Numbered from the stretch's first letter, positions 21,530 through 33,052 are shown. The stretch: 64,000 nt of DNA from Stramonita haemastoma (GCA_030674155.1 CM060323.1:1036586-1100585), one strand, 5' to 3'. Numbers and translations: made by a program. Notes: generated from the letters alone by a model not told the origin.

Positions 21530-22052
21530 AACTATAGACCAATCTCTATTATACCTATCCTTTCAAACCCCCTGGAAAACATATGAATAAACACTTAGTC
21601 CGTCATATAGAAATCAACAACTTACTTCATCCTAATCAGTCTGGATTTAGACAAAAGCACTCGTGCCATACAGCACTAACCAGTCTTGTTGACAATTGGC
21701 TATCAAACATTAATGACAATAAATTTTGTGGAGTATTATTTGTTGATTTCAAAAAAGCATTTGATACAACTGACCACAAACTTCTCATAAAAAAGCTAGA
21801 ACTGTATAACATTTCTACAAAAACCCTAGGACTACTAGGTTCCTATCTTACAAACAGGCAACAGTGTGTCTCAATAACTACATCAACATCCAAACTAAAA
21901 ACCATTCATTATGGAATACCACAGGGATCCATATTGGGACCAATTCTGTTTTCATTATATATAAATGACCTTCCTCTACATATCAATTCCAAATGTGAAC
22001 TATTTGCTGATGACACAACCATACATACAAGCCATAACGATATTCTGTCTGC
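21530..22052 (+). pseudogene. LINE-2 fragment 3: RT core with FADD
   Basis: Continues LINE-2 after the nested element. It reads NYRPISIIPILSNPLEN, then in the main frame NLLHPNQSGFRQKHSCHTAL, VLFVDFKKAFDTTDHKLLIK (motif A with catalytic Asp), YGIPQGSILGPILFSLYIND and CELFADDTTIHTS (motif C, FADD). The catalytic residues are all present, and one small frame change precedes HLVRHIE. Continuity breaks at 22,052 where CTGT/GCTC/GCAC/CA simple repeats begin. The clade looks CR1/Jockey-like from the motif spacing, which is an inference. Confidence 0.85.
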
Positions 22053-22102
22053 CTGCCTGTCTGTCCGTCTGTCTGTCTCTCTCGATGGCTCGCTCGCTCG
22101 CT

Positions 22103-22195
<93 letters not shown>
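22053..22195. repeat. Compound (CTGT)/(GCTC)/(GCAC)/(CA) microsatellite
   Basis: Successive tracts of different 4-bp units grade into (CA)n, directly after the LINE-2 RT core. Confidence 0.96.
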
Positions 22196-22196
<1 letters not shown>

Positions 22197-22485
22197 TAAT
22201 TTTTCAGTCAAGAATTATTAATTTTTCAGTGCCCCTATATATCTATTGAACAAAATTCAAAGTTTTGATTGTAAAGCCTTCCGTATTGCTTTGGGAGTTC
22301 CATTTCATACGTGGTCTTTAGGAACATACAGACACATAGCCTACAGGTTCTGCCTTTAGCATAGTTTTCTGTTTTTCTGAGGTTTCTTCTGTTTGTGTCT
22401 CTTTGCATTGCTTTTGCTATTTTTTTGTATTGTTTGAAATCAGTATCTTGATACCTTTTTATTTTGTAGCCCTCATCTCTCATCT

Positions 22486-22620
22486 CATCACCCGCCCCCC
22501 CCCCCCCCCCCCTCCCCATCTAATATCACATTAACTGAACAGACGTAAAATTGAACACACACACACACACACAAACACAAACACACACACACACACACAC
22601 ACCACACACACACACACAGA
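22486..22620. repeat. Poly-C and (CA)n tracts
   Basis: About 18 C at 22,495-22,512, then (CA)n from about 22,553. Confidence 0.95.
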
Positions 22621-22644
22621 GTGATGTACTGTGCCATTCTCGTT

Positions 22645-22950
22645 CAAGAGGATTTTTCCTCTGGAGTTGATATCAGTGCTGACTCCATTCCCCCCAAAAG
22701 TCTTTCCGATGAGACTATAGACAGAGTTACAGTGTGCGAACTCACGCAGTTCCTAAATCGGAAATCTCCGCTGGACAATCACAACAATAAATGGACGCAC
22801 GCAGAACACCTCGCACACACGTTAAAACCCGTTCCACTATTCGTAAGAGTGGGCCATTGGGTGCCGGTAGGAACAGATGACAAAACTGACAAAACTGCAT
22901 ACACACGGGTACTGGGTGTAAAAAAGCACACGGGTGATTATTTCATTCTA
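22645..22950 (+). mobile_element. SINE-1, 5'-truncated, with 48-bp insertion
   Basis: Body from GAGGATTTTTCCTCTGGAGT onwards. Within the central domain, about 48 foreign bases (from TTCCTAAATCGGAAATC) interrupt it at CACGCAG, and CACGCAG is repeated on the far side. The tail is GGTGTAAAAAAGCACACGGG. It is followed immediately by a SINE-2 copy. Confidence 0.85.
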
Positions 22951-23392
22951 CTAGGGAAGGAAGGTGGCAGGATGGATAAGACGTTCACCTGCCAATTATG
23001 TAAACCGCGAGTTTCTGGGTTTGTACCCGGCCGCGCCCTTTCTTCCCAGTTTGACGAAAAAATCGAACTGAATGTCAAATTCAGTCATTCGGACGAGACT
23101 GTAAACCGAGGCCCCGTGTGCGAACGCACGCAGAACATCTTGCGCACACGTTAAAACCCCGTTCCGCCTTTCGGAAGAGCAGGCCATCGTGTGCCGGTAG
23201 GAGCGGATGACAAAATTATTTTTTTAAAAACCCAGCATGCACACGGGTGTTGTGTTTAGACACCATCTCTGAGGGGAAAAAAATGGGTAGGCGCTGCACT
23301 TGTGGCGACGCGCTCTCCCCAGGGAGAGCAGCCCGAATTTCACGCAGAGAAATCTGCTGTGACACAAAGTGGTACAAAATAAAATAAATAAA
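22951..23392 (+). mobile_element. SINE-2, near full length
   Basis: Head GGTGGCAGGATGGATAAGAC with decayed B-box GGGTTTGTACCCGG. Then CCAGTTTGACGAAAAAATCG, central domain GACGAGACTGTAAACCGAGG, TGGGTAGGCGCTGCACTTGT, GAGAGCAGCCCGAATTTCAC and an (AAATA)n tail. Same family as 5,226-5,651. Confidence 0.9.
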
Positions 23393-23465
23393 TTAATAAA
23401 ATATCCTCCAAATAAAAGAATAAATAAGGAAATAATAGAATAGACAAACAAACGAATAATTCAAG

Positions 23466-23512
23466 CCATCAGCGCACGCACGCACGCACACACATAAGCA
23501 CGCACACACACA

Positions 23513-23588
<76 letters not shown>
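23466..23588. repeat. (CA)n microsatellite
   Basis: Degenerate CGCA/CACA start followed by about 75 bp of pure (CA)n. Confidence 0.96.
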
Positions 23589-23589
<1 letters not shown>

Positions 23590-23616
23590 TATGTTTGAAA
23601 TAGTTAAAATTTTAGT

Positions 23617-23700
23617 TAAAAGCCTGGTGCCCATCTCCTCTCCCTCGATGCTTTACCTTCTCTGACCACAAACAGGGCAGGTACCCATTGACACACACTC
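23617..23700 (-). mobile_element. SINE-4 fragment
   Basis: Contains GGTGCCCATCTCCTCTCCCT and GGGCAGGTACCCATTGACA, complementary to the middle of SINE-4. Confidence 0.7.
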
Positions 23701-23762
23701 ACACTGGTTTACCATGATGAATTATATCGATCATAAATACTGATGTCTCTCTCTTCTCCTAT

Positions 23763-24204
23763 TGATCCCTTATCCAGCAGCACACTATAGTGATTTCCTA
23801 TGCTATCAGCCTCTGGACCCTATACTGAAGTCTCTCCTCCTCCTCATCATCATCCTTTACACCCAGTGGTGTGTAGGGCAGCAACAAAGACTTTCCACCC
23901 CTGCCTATCCTGGGCCAGCCTGGTCAATGAACTCCAAGAGTGCTGCATGGCTTCCATCTCACATTCCACTGTCCTCCTCCATGTTGTTCTTGGTCTTCCT
24001 CTCTTTCTCTTGCCGTCGGGGGTCCAGTGCAGTGCTGTTCTTGCGACAGATTGTGTGTCTCAGATTGTGTGTTTCTCCATCTTCTCTCTCTCTCTCTCCA
24101 TCTTCGTTTGATAATGATGATGCCCATGTCACTCCTACTGACCACTTATCCAGCGGCACACTATAGTGATATCATTTGCTATCAGCCTCTGGACCCAATA
24201 CTGA
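23763..24204 (-). pseudogene. LINE C-terminal fragment between 65-bp direct repeats
   Basis: On the minus strand it reads MEAMQHSWSSLTRLAQDRQG and WKVFVAALHTTG, the last block of a LINE ORF (TW-x-E-x-x-x-x-AQDR-x-x-W-x-x-x-V-AL). It is bracketed by two diverged copies of a sequence containing GCACACTATAGTGAT and GCTATCAGCCTCTGGACCC, at 23,763-23,830 and 24,136-24,204. Confidence 0.65.
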
Positions 24205-24303
24205 CACAAACAAGGCCCAGTCTTTTCTGCTGCTGCAATCCCAGGCTCCGGGCCGAGCTAGACATCTGGGCTGGCTGACTCATCACTTATGCCTCATGAC
24301 TCA

Positions 24304-24532
24304 TTCATTATTTATTTTATTTTATTTATTCTTTTATGTTGAGGATAATGGAATAAGCACTCGTGTTGGTTTTTACATCCAGTCCCCATCTGTATGCAGT
24401 TTTGACAATTTTGTCGTCTGTTCCCACCAGCACACAATGGCCTACTCTTACGAAAAACGGAACAGAATTCAATGTGTGCGCAAGATGTTCTCCGTCCGTT
24501 GGCACAGGGGGCCGTGTTTATAGTCTCAACTG
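24304..24532 (-). mobile_element. SINE-1, 5'-truncated
   Basis: Tail side first: TTATTCTTTTATGTTGAGG, then CAGTCCCCATCTGTATGCAG, the complement of the central domain, ending within GTTTATAGTCTCAAC. Confidence 0.88.
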
Positions 24533-24669
24533 AAGGACTAATGTGGGAAGGGCTCATGCTAATCAAGAGTGTTGGTGGTGCTCATGTATTGTGGTTCCTC
24601 CTCATTGATTTTATTGGCCTGTAGCTCTTTTCTGCACACAAGGTCAGGCCTGTTCTCCATTCATTTGAT

Positions 24670-24985
24670 ATTATTTACAGTGGGGACAGGACAGCTCAGT
24701 GGTCAGAGCACTGCCCCCCCCCCCCCCCCAGCAAAGGTTAAGCAGCATCGAGCGTGGTTACCAAGTGGATGGGTGAACGTTTGTGCGCGCACGCCTTGGT
24801 TTCAGTACAGTCCCCCAGTTCACCCAGCTGTAAATGGGTTCCTGCCCTCTTTAGGGTCAGGGAAAGTGAAGCAACAGGGAGAGGAGATGGGCGCCGCCCT
24901 CAACATGCTGGCCCCTGGAGAAGCTGAGGTCTCTGACGCCTCGCATCCCTACGACCACACAGATTATGGGACACCTTTAACTTTA
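24670..24985 (+). mobile_element. SINE-4, near full length
   Basis: tRNA-like A-box GACAGCTCAGTGGTCAGAGC, then a poly-C run, CACCCAGCTGTAAATGGGTT, GAGGAGATGGGCGCCGCCCT, CTGGCCCCTGGAGAAGCTGA and GATTATGGGACACCTTTAAC. This body is unrelated to SINEs 1-3. Confidence 0.85.
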
Positions 24986-25203
24986 CTAGGCCTTTTCCTC
25001 ACATTATGATGAGGTCAGGCGTGTTCTCCATTCCTTCAGTATCATTTGGAGGTGGAGCTAAGTAAGGGTTCATACTAGGATGATGCCCTTCTGTCTTTAG
25101 AGAGCTAGTTCCACAGAAGATGTGTCCTATACTCCTGTGTTTTTTTATTGTTTCATTCATGGTAAACGTTCTGGACAACATAAAGATCAAGAGGTGTAGG
25201 TAT

Positions 25204-25206
<3 letters not shown>

Positions 25207-25293
<87 letters not shown>
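25207..25293. repeat. (TA)n microsatellite
   Basis: About 85 bp of pure (AT)n joined to the 3' end of an inverted SINE-4. Confidence 0.98.
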
Positions 25294-25294
<1 letters not shown>

Positions 25295-25600
25295 GTACAG
25301 GTGTCCCATAACCTGTGTGGTCTTAAGGGCGCAAGGTGTCAGAGACCTCAGCTTCTCTAGGGGCCAGCATATTGAGGGCGGCGCCCATCTTCTCTCCCTC
25401 ACTGCTTAACCTTCTCTGTCTCTAAAGAGGGCAGGTACCCATTGACAGCTGAGTGAACTGTGGGGGACTATACTGAAGCCAAGGCGCGCAAACGGTCACC
25501 CATCCACTTGGTAACCACGCTCCACGCTGCTGAACCTTAGCTTGGGGGAAAGGGAGTGCTCTGACCACTGAACATCCCAGCAGTACAGGCCTACCCCCCC
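25294..25600 (-). mobile_element. SINE-4, near full length
   Basis: Complement of the copy at 24,670. It begins AAAGGTACAGGTGTCCCAT and contains TCAGCTTCTCTAGGGGCCAG and the complement of the tRNA-like head (GTGCTCTGACCACTGA). The two copies face each other, 3' ends inward, around the (TA)n tract. Confidence 0.85.
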
Positions 25601-25738
25601 CCCCCTAAAAACCCCCCAGCAAAAACAAAACAAAAACAAAATAACCCCAACCAAAACTAAAGAACCATCATATTCTGTGTTCAATTCTTCTGAAGTCGCT
25701 GTGACGTCACTGGCTGTATCCTCTTTTTTTCTGTATGT

Positions 25739-25800
25739 CTCCCCCCCCCCCCTCTCCTGTCCAGGGGGTGATGGGGATGGGGAGGGGGGGGGGGGGGTGT
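25739..25800. repeat. Poly-C and poly-G tracts
   Basis: About 12 C, then about 13 G after a short spacer. They could form a hairpin. Confidence 0.9.
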
Positions 25801-25955
25801 GGAGCTGACAACCAATAAAAAAAATAAATAAATTGAAGAAAATCTCTGTGATTTAAAAAAATAATAATACTGCAGTTGAAAACCTGGAATAATTTTTCGA
25901 TTTAAAAAGACCCCCTCTCCCCCAAGGATAATGCCGATGATGTCATACCCAACGT

Positions 25956-25957
<2 letters not shown>

Positions 25958-26016
<59 letters not shown>
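25958..26016. repeat. (CA)n microsatellite
   Basis: (CA)n ending directly before LINE-2 sequence resumes. A 15-bp near-duplicate (GTACCATTAAACCAT / GTACAATTAAACCAT) follows. Confidence 0.96.
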
Positions 26017-26017
<1 letters not shown>

Positions 26018-26029
26018 ACAATGTACCAT

Positions 26030-26790
26030 TAAACCATGTACAATTAAACCATATGTCCTTAAATGTACAAAAAACTAAGTGTATGTATATACTAGCAAGA
26101 CAGAAAAGGCAAAAAGTGAAAAAAAAACTACCTATGTTTATAGATAAAAGAGTAATCGAAGAAGTTGACTCCCACAAAATTCTGGGTGTCATTATTGACA
26201 AAAATCTTACCTGGACTGAACATGTGATGGCACTAAGAAAACGTCTTGGCAACAAGATAGTTCAGTTATCTAAAATAAAACAATTCCTGAATAACCATTT
26301 ACGCAAACATGTTTTTTTTTGTGGCCATATTTTGCCTATTGTGGACTATGCTTCATCTCTTTGGGACAGCTGTAGTGAAACAAGTTTGAAATTCATTCAT
26401 CGATTATACAAACGAGGACTAAAACATGTTCTGTTAAAAACAAGCTCCACAACAATCAACGATTATAAGCAAATCAAATAGATATTCTAACTTTCCAAAA
26501 CAGGCTTCATTTCAATATAGTCATAATTATTTGTACAGAAGGTTATCAATGGAATTGCCCCTCCGAAAATTACTACTTGCTTCAAAATCAATGAGAACAG
26601 GCATAATCGCCTACTAACATTTCCCAGACCCAGAAATATCTCTACAAAACAAGCTTCTTATATTCAGGAAGTGGTCTATGGAACAAACTCCCAAGAAGTT
26701 TAAAATGTATCAAAAACAAAAATCAGTTCAAGACACAATTGAAAAATCACTTAATGAGAAAATGTCTAGGAACTGAATTATAAATCAATT
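26030..26790 (+). pseudogene. LINE-2 fragment 4: RT thumb and C-terminus
   Basis: Starts MSLNVQKTKCMYILARQKRQ, the block that follows FADD by about 40 residues in this family. It continues HKILGVIIDKNLTWTEHVMA and CGHILPIVDYASSLWDSCSE, then HRLYKRGLKHVLL, to a stop near 26,480. After frame changes it reads NKLPRSLKCIKNKNQFKTQL. The C-terminus matches the LINE-2 copies at 54.6 and 57.1 kb. About 30-40 codons between fragments 3 and 4 are missing, which may mean the two parts are one insertion split by the 22-26 kb material. Confidence 0.78.
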
Positions 26791-27167
26791 AGCCATTAAT
26801 TTTTTTTTAAATTTCAAATAATGTACACAGACCAGTATAATGTAAGCATCAATCCACAAATGATTCATATCAAAGTTTATACAGAAAAAAATTAATAAGG
26901 ATAAGATTACAAACTGATACACAACCTACTAGCATATGTTTTAGATAAGTATGAACACAAATGTACATGCATGTACATAGGTGTATATACATATACACCC
27001 ATGCACATGCATGCATACAAACATAAATACCCAAGCATATAGACATGTTGAAGCATTAATAAATCAATTAACCATGATTACAACAAATGAAGCAGCACTT
27101 TCTGCATCCCTTGAACATATTAATTTCAGATGTGATTTTAGAGACTTAGTCCGAGCGCCAGATGGAA
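26791..27167. other. No gene seen; possible LINE-2 3' UTR remnant
   Basis: AT-rich sequence with ACATGCATGTACATAGGTG and ACACCCATGCACATG motifs. No 3' terminal sequence matching LINE-2 at 59.9 kb is visible. Confidence 0.35.
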
Positions 27168-28090
27168 AAGCTTGTTTTGCGTCATAAAGTTTTTTTCTTT
27201 GGTGATTCTAACTGAGTTTTCATTGCTGATTTCAAATCTGATGGGGGCCAGACGCTAAACTTTGGGCATTTTTGTCTGAAAGTGAAAATCCAAGATGGCC
27301 GCCGTATAATTAGAGTGAAAGATGTTGTGAGGTATATCATGCATTTAAAGACATAAAAAATCTACAAACTTGGCTAAATAGCATGCAATGTAAGAAAAAG
27401 TAATCACACTTGATGAAATACATACCAAATATTGGATAAAATGTGACAAACCACCACGAAATGAGTTGCTTAGCACATAATCCATTTTTCCGCGAGGAGC
27501 CATAAAGGCAGGAGGGGGTGAAATTTTCGATTTTGATATTTTGATTTATTATAAAACTATAGCACTTATTCTACCTTGTAGTGAAATATCAAGGCATAAT
27601 TCTGTTTCCTTTTGTCTTTAAACGTGTTTTGAAAATAGTGAACCCCTCATTTTGACGACCTATTAGGATGCTAAAATTGTCCATTTCTCATTTTGACATT
27701 TCCTGCAGTCTATCATTTCAAATTGTAATAACTTTTGATAGAATTGTTCGATTTTCAGTCTGTTTTTTGCATTGTATAGCCATTTCATTGCTAATTAATA
27801 GCATGTCAATAACTAAAAATTGACCTCTGGTGCAATGCCACTCTTTATGTGGTGGAGCGTCACAAATGGCTACTTCAGAGAAATCAAGATGGCCACCATC
27901 TATGTCAAGTATTCACCAAGTTTTCAGAAATATGTTAATCCGCAATACACTTGAAAAACCGTTGTATTGAAATCACTTAAATTGTTTAATAGGGAGAAAA
28001 CACTGGAACACTCTCCAGTGTCTGCTGGTAGTTCTCACGGCAAGAGTGGCTGAAGAGCATCTGAAGACAGTTCATGTATCCTCATAGGGT
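27168..28090. other. Non-coding flank of the XPG-like gene
   Basis: Contains two related motifs, AAATCCAAGATGGCCGCCG (27,285) and GAAATCAAGATGGCCACCAT (27,883), and GTCATAAAGTTTTTTTCTTT at 27,181, which has an inverted partner at about 31,860-31,895. It may be part of a larger mobile unit together with the gene at 28.1-30.1 kb. No ORF. Confidence 0.4.
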
Positions 28091-28099
28091 GAGACAACG

Positions 28100-30140
28100 A
28101 CAGTCACTGGATTATTGCAAGCAAGTGTTCCTTTGCATTTGCAAAAGGCCGTACAGGTGACAGACAGTTTGGTGCAGGTACACTGTGCTGTACTGCATCC
28201 AGTTTTGCAGCTGCAACTGACCAGATTGAGCGCGTCACCAGGAGCTGGCAGTTGATCATCAAGTCCAGGGGCTGGGCTGAGTGTTGACTGGTGTAACCGC
28301 CATCCCTAGTCAACAGGATCCAGCTCAGGAGGAGATGGCTCCCCTGCAGCTTGCCACAGCACAGCCTGAAAGTGTGCTCGTTTGATGTGGGTCTGAAAAC
28401 TTGCCATCGCTGGAGGAAGGGGACTCAATTTCGGGGGAATGTGTCTCTTTCCAGCAATCCTCTTCCTGAAAAGGTTGGCTCGAACGGTGTTCAGATTGGC
28501 CCCTGACTCGTCCCATAAAGCAGATCAGCGAACTGAAGGCATGACTCAGAGATCTCCTGGAAAGGTACAGACATCTTCCTGAGCTTCAGCTCTTCAGAGA
28601 ATACTTCAAGCTTCTTGAGGACTGTCATCTTTCCAATTCCAGCAAAGGAAGAAATTGTGTCGCAACCAGTCAGTGCATGAGCTGCCAGCAGATTAGGCAT
28701 TATGGTTGCGTGCTTTCTGGTAACGTCGTTGACGCTTATGACATTATGTGTGACTCGATGGTCAGAGTCATACTGTGGGACAGTCCTTTGGTCTTCATGT
28801 AGAGATGATGGGTCAAGATGACGAGTACATCAGTATCATCAGAAACAACCCTGATGGTCCTCTGTCCTAACGACGATTCGTTGATGACATGAAACACCAT
28901 CAGCACATCAGCTTCTTCGTGATACAGTGGGGCTTGCTGAAGTCCAGACCCCATGTGTATAGTGTGCGGGTCTGGCCCAGTGATCACTGCATCTGTTGCT
29001 GGTGGAGGCTGCACGCTGCAAAGCCGATGTATGATCATTTATATCAGTTGTTCCTTGTTGGTTGTGACTTTCAGTGTGACACTTTGCTGTGGCAGAGGAG
29101 ACTCTTCGGTCAGGTTGTACACACGACTAGTCCCTACTGACGGACGGTTCGACAGCATGACTTTGTGCTCAGTTTGTAGTATCTGTCGAAGACCACATAT
29201 GACACTGGTGCTGACTGAACTCGTTGCAAACTTCTGGCAACTGCGGCTGTGATGAAAGCCGAAACTAGAGCTGGAGCTTCAGGCCAAGGTTAAAAAAAGT
29301 TAAAGTCTGTCCCAAGCCATAAGGCTCATCAGGCCGGTGCTTATCCCGGTTTCTGTGGCGTTAAGCGACTGAGAGTCATAGACTCCCCCCTGGATAGGAC
29401 GCCAGTCTATCGCAGGGTTAACCCCCAACACAAGGTTGGTACCCCTTTTACACCTGGGTGGGGTGAGAAAATAGCCGTAAAGTGCCTTTTCCAAGGGCAC
29501 AACGCCATAGCGGAATAGCTGGGATCGAACCCGCACAGCCATCCAGGATGACAACAGTGGGAGGTTCTTGGTTCCAAACACCAGACAGAATCTGTATTTT
29601 GTTCTTCAGAGCAGTTTTGCTAGTTGTTCTCATGTCACCATTCTCGTCAAAAAGGGCTGTAGGTTGTAGAGCTAGTTCATGGGAAAACAAGGTCTCAACA
29701 GAAATGGATTCCCTGGAAGTCGCTATAATGCCAAGAACGCGTGCATATATGAATTCAATGTCAATAGCTGTGTCCACTTTAGCATGTTTTGTAGTCACTT
29801 TCATGACTTCAGCCATGTTCTTCACTTTCTTTGTGAGCTTGAGGTGGAAACTGGCAGGCCATCCCCCCTCAAACGCCCATTGTTCTGCAGCAGCAACCTC
29901 TACTGCCTCATGGACATTGACAGTTGGGTCATCAATGACGCGGCCAGAAAACACGTTGATGAGGCCAGTGTCAGGATGTTTGCTGGTGCCCAGGATGTCA
30001 ATGCATGTAGATAGTGTCTCTCAAATCTTTGCTTTGTCTGCAGCATCCTCCTTGATGCGTGTGTGGCGCTCTTCTTTGTGTGTGTTGACAAAACTGTCTG
30101 AACACCCCCTTCTTTGATTTCCTGGAGGTCGTTCATTAGC
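28100..30140 (-). pseudogene. Broken XPG/FEN1-like gene with CXC end
   Basis: Minus strand, read from 30,140 down. N-terminal: NDLQEIKEGGVQ, then after a frame change near 30,000 DPTVNVHEAVEVAAAEQWAF and SHELALQPTALFDENGDMR (about 29,630-29,690), then PPTVVILDG, where a SINE-5 is inserted (29,290-29,545). Beyond the SINE: WPEAPALVSAFITAAVA and VVFDRYYK. After further frame breaks: HEEADVLMVFHVINE (about 28,890-28,925), VSDDTDVLVILTHH and LTGCDTISSFAGIGKMTVLK (about 28,620-28,680). The E-E-A-D, D-D-T-D and TGCD...GIGK blocks match the metal-binding and helix-hairpin-helix layout of XPG/FEN1-type nucleases. Near 28,118-28,225 a cysteine cluster, CSCKTGCSTAQCTCTK then CTAFCKCKGTLAC, resembles a Tesmin/TSO1 CXC domain. 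I recall this architecture as a recurrent uncharacterised family in cnidarians, molluscs and fish. Nuclease function is inferred from motifs only. Confidence 0.68.
29290..29545 (-). mobile_element. SINE-5, head-truncated, inserted in XPG-like gene
   Basis: On the minus strand it starts at the B-box (GCGGGTTCGATCCC), then GGCACTTTACGGCTATTTTC, GATAGACTGGCGTCCTATCC and GATAAGCACCGGCCTGATGA, ending in GACAGACTTTAAC. It differs from the copy at 60,853 by about one base in 230 (a C to T change at a CpG), so it is young. Confidence 0.93.
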
Positions 30141-30186
30141 TGGGTCAGCCTGCTTTGTGAAAAGGCCCATATGGCAAGAGTGGATT

Positions 30187-30189
<3 letters not shown>

Positions 30190-30267
<78 letters not shown>

Positions 30268-30326
30268 AAATCTAAGGAAACCATTTTAGCCTATCATCAT
30301 CCTTATTGTCATCATCATTGTACGCG

Positions 30327-30406
<80 letters not shown>

Positions 30407-30412
30407 TCAACT
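30190..30412. repeat. (GA)n, (CG)/(CA)n and (CTAA)n tracts
   Basis: (GA)n 30,192-30,265, (CG)/(CA)n 30,323-30,371, then ten CTAA units with decay. Confidence 0.96.
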
Positions 30413-30947
<535 letters not shown>

Positions 30948-31167
30948 CCAGAATGATTGCATCACGTCCTCACAAGCGTGAAGATATATTCACAAGCCTT
31001 TAGATGTAGGGTGTAGTGGCTGATTTTTTTAATATCAAAATGTGCATTGCATCCCCCCTCCCACCTCATAAATATCTCCTCCTCTCTTTCTACTCTCTCT
31101 TTCTACCCCCATCCCCCCAAATGAATCATGCAGAATTCTCAAAACACTGAGCGTAGCTTTATAAAAC

Positions 31168-31365
31168 AGCTAAAAAAACATGCAGAACATCGCGCACACG
31201 TTAAATCCTGTTCCGCTTTTCGTAAGAGTAGGCCATCATGTGCCGGTGGGAACAGATGACATTTACAAAACTACATACACACGGGGACTGGATGTAATAA
31301 AGCACAAGAGTGCTCATCCCATTATCCTCGATATAAAAGAATAAAGTGAAAGTGAAAGTGCTGTA
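31168..31365 (+). mobile_element. SINE-1, 5'-truncated, (GTGAAA)n tail
   Basis: Starts at CATGCAGAACATCGCGCAC, with TCGTAAGAGTAGGCCATCAT, CATACACACGGGGACTGGAT and tail GCACAAGAGTGCTC. The terminal simple repeat is AAAGTGAAAGTG instead of (AATA)n. Confidence 0.9.
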
Positions 31366-32182
31366 TGTGTTCGTGGATCACTGGCATCGCAGATTGGTCT
31401 CTATTAATATTCCAGTAGTACCAGTAAACTACACTTATTTCAGTACTTATGGGTCCTGTGTTGAAGAGAGAAACACTTGTCTTTCATTTTCAGGCCATTA
31501 ACACATCGTGCGACCTTTCCGTGATGGTGTATTTGATGCTCAACTCTTTGTTTTGAGTACACAGTGTGTTACGAGGACGCATCGTCTGCTAGCACCCGCA
31601 TTCCTTAACAAGCTTAGTCCATGTCAGAAAGGGGGGAAGCAGGCCGCGCTGCGCATCTTTCGGCGCAGCCGGTAACATCTCTGCGAGAGGCATTGTTAGC
31701 GTCGGCACCCCTGCGCGAATCTAGGTCGACTCATCCACGAGTCGCTCAGCCATCACTCTTGCATGAGAGGGGTTTGTGTATTTGAACCAGCATAAAAAGT
31801 TATGCCCATAAGATACAAATTGGCCCCCGACGGATATGAAGTCTAGAGACCCTGAGGAAGCAGAATCACCAAAGAAAAAAACTTTATGACGGAAAACAAG
31901 GTTCTAGTACTTTTACATAGACTGGCTCTCGGACTAACTGGAAATAATGCACTGTTACATGCTTTGTGCTATGTGGAAGAGGGGGGAAGCGTGAGAGGGG
32001 TTTTTTGTTTTTAAACACGGCTTCTCATTTCAGTCTCTTTAGTTCCCCAGTCAAAGTTCATGACCTGCAGCTGGCAGGGCGTTGATATAAATAAACAGGG
32101 CAAAAGAAAAGGCGGCACTAGCGGCTTGGGCTATAGCCGTGTTCAGCTGTAAATGACCATGGTTTCTTTCACACTTAGTTTT

Positions 32183-32183
<1 letters not shown>
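31366..32183. other. No gene seen
   Basis: No open frame of interest. A 35-bp segment near 31,860-31,895 is inverted relative to one near 27,170-27,215. Confidence 0.4.
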
Positions 32184-32261
<78 letters not shown>

Positions 32262-32351
32262 AACAGTCTCTCTCTCCCCCCCACCCACACACACACACAC
32301 ACTCTCTCTCTCTCTATCTATGGCCGCAGAAACACATCTTGCGCGCGCGCG

Positions 32352-32389
<38 letters not shown>

Positions 32390-32411
32390 GACATACACAC
32401 ACACAGAGGAA

Positions 32412-32480
<69 letters not shown>
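32184..32480. repeat. (CA)n and (CT)n microsatellite cluster
   Basis: (CA)n 32,184-32,260, shorter CA/CT and CG runs, then (CT)n 32,413-32,477. Confidence 0.97.
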
Positions 32481-32540
32481 TATTATCACTATTGTTGATA
32501 TTATTCTAATTGGTATCATTATAATCATTGTATTATCTTT

Positions 32541-32625
32541 AGTTCCTTTTGAGTTCATTTTGTTGTTATAAGTTGTAACAATGTTGTAGCTAAATATTTT
32601 TGGGTGGATTTTTGTTGATTGTTAA
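32541..32625. repeat. Dispersed repeat, copy 1
   Basis: Shares TTTTGTTGTTAT, CAATGTTGTAGCTAAATATT and GGTGG with 41,360-41,440 in the same orientation. Confidence 0.7.
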
Positions 32626-32959
32626 GTTGTTCATTTCATCATGTTCTCTTGTTTGCTATTTATCTATTAACGCTTTTGGTTTAAATAGTTTTATTCAGAA
32701 TTTTGGACAAACATTGTAAACAACAGCATTTAGAAATCACAGCAACAACAAGCTTGTAGCTTATAATGTGCTCAATTTAACAATGAAAATTAACATGAAA
32801 ACGACGGCCGTTGAGCTGCAATGTGCAAAACAACAACAAAAACAAAAAAAAATCCATCAATTGCAATCTTTGCTAGAAAAAGGAAAAGTAATTCCAAACA
32901 AAACAAAAAAGATGTATTTGTAGAAAAAACACACAAAATTAGTGGAAGAAACAACAACC

Positions 32960-33052
32960 AACAAACAAACAAACAAACAAACAAAACATAACAAAAAAAA
33001 AACAAACAAACAAACAAACAAACAAACAAACAAACAAACAAACAAACAAAAA
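32960..33052. repeat. (CAAA)n microsatellite
   Basis: Two (CAAA)n blocks separated by AACATAACAAAAAA. On the minus strand it is (TTTG)n, about 310 bp after the LINE-1 stop codon, so it could be the LINE-1 tail. Confidence 0.93.

Noticed and set aside
29300..29581. Conserved protein shared between 29.3 kb and 61.0 kb
   Set aside because: The identical translations are frames through SINE-5, not a gene.
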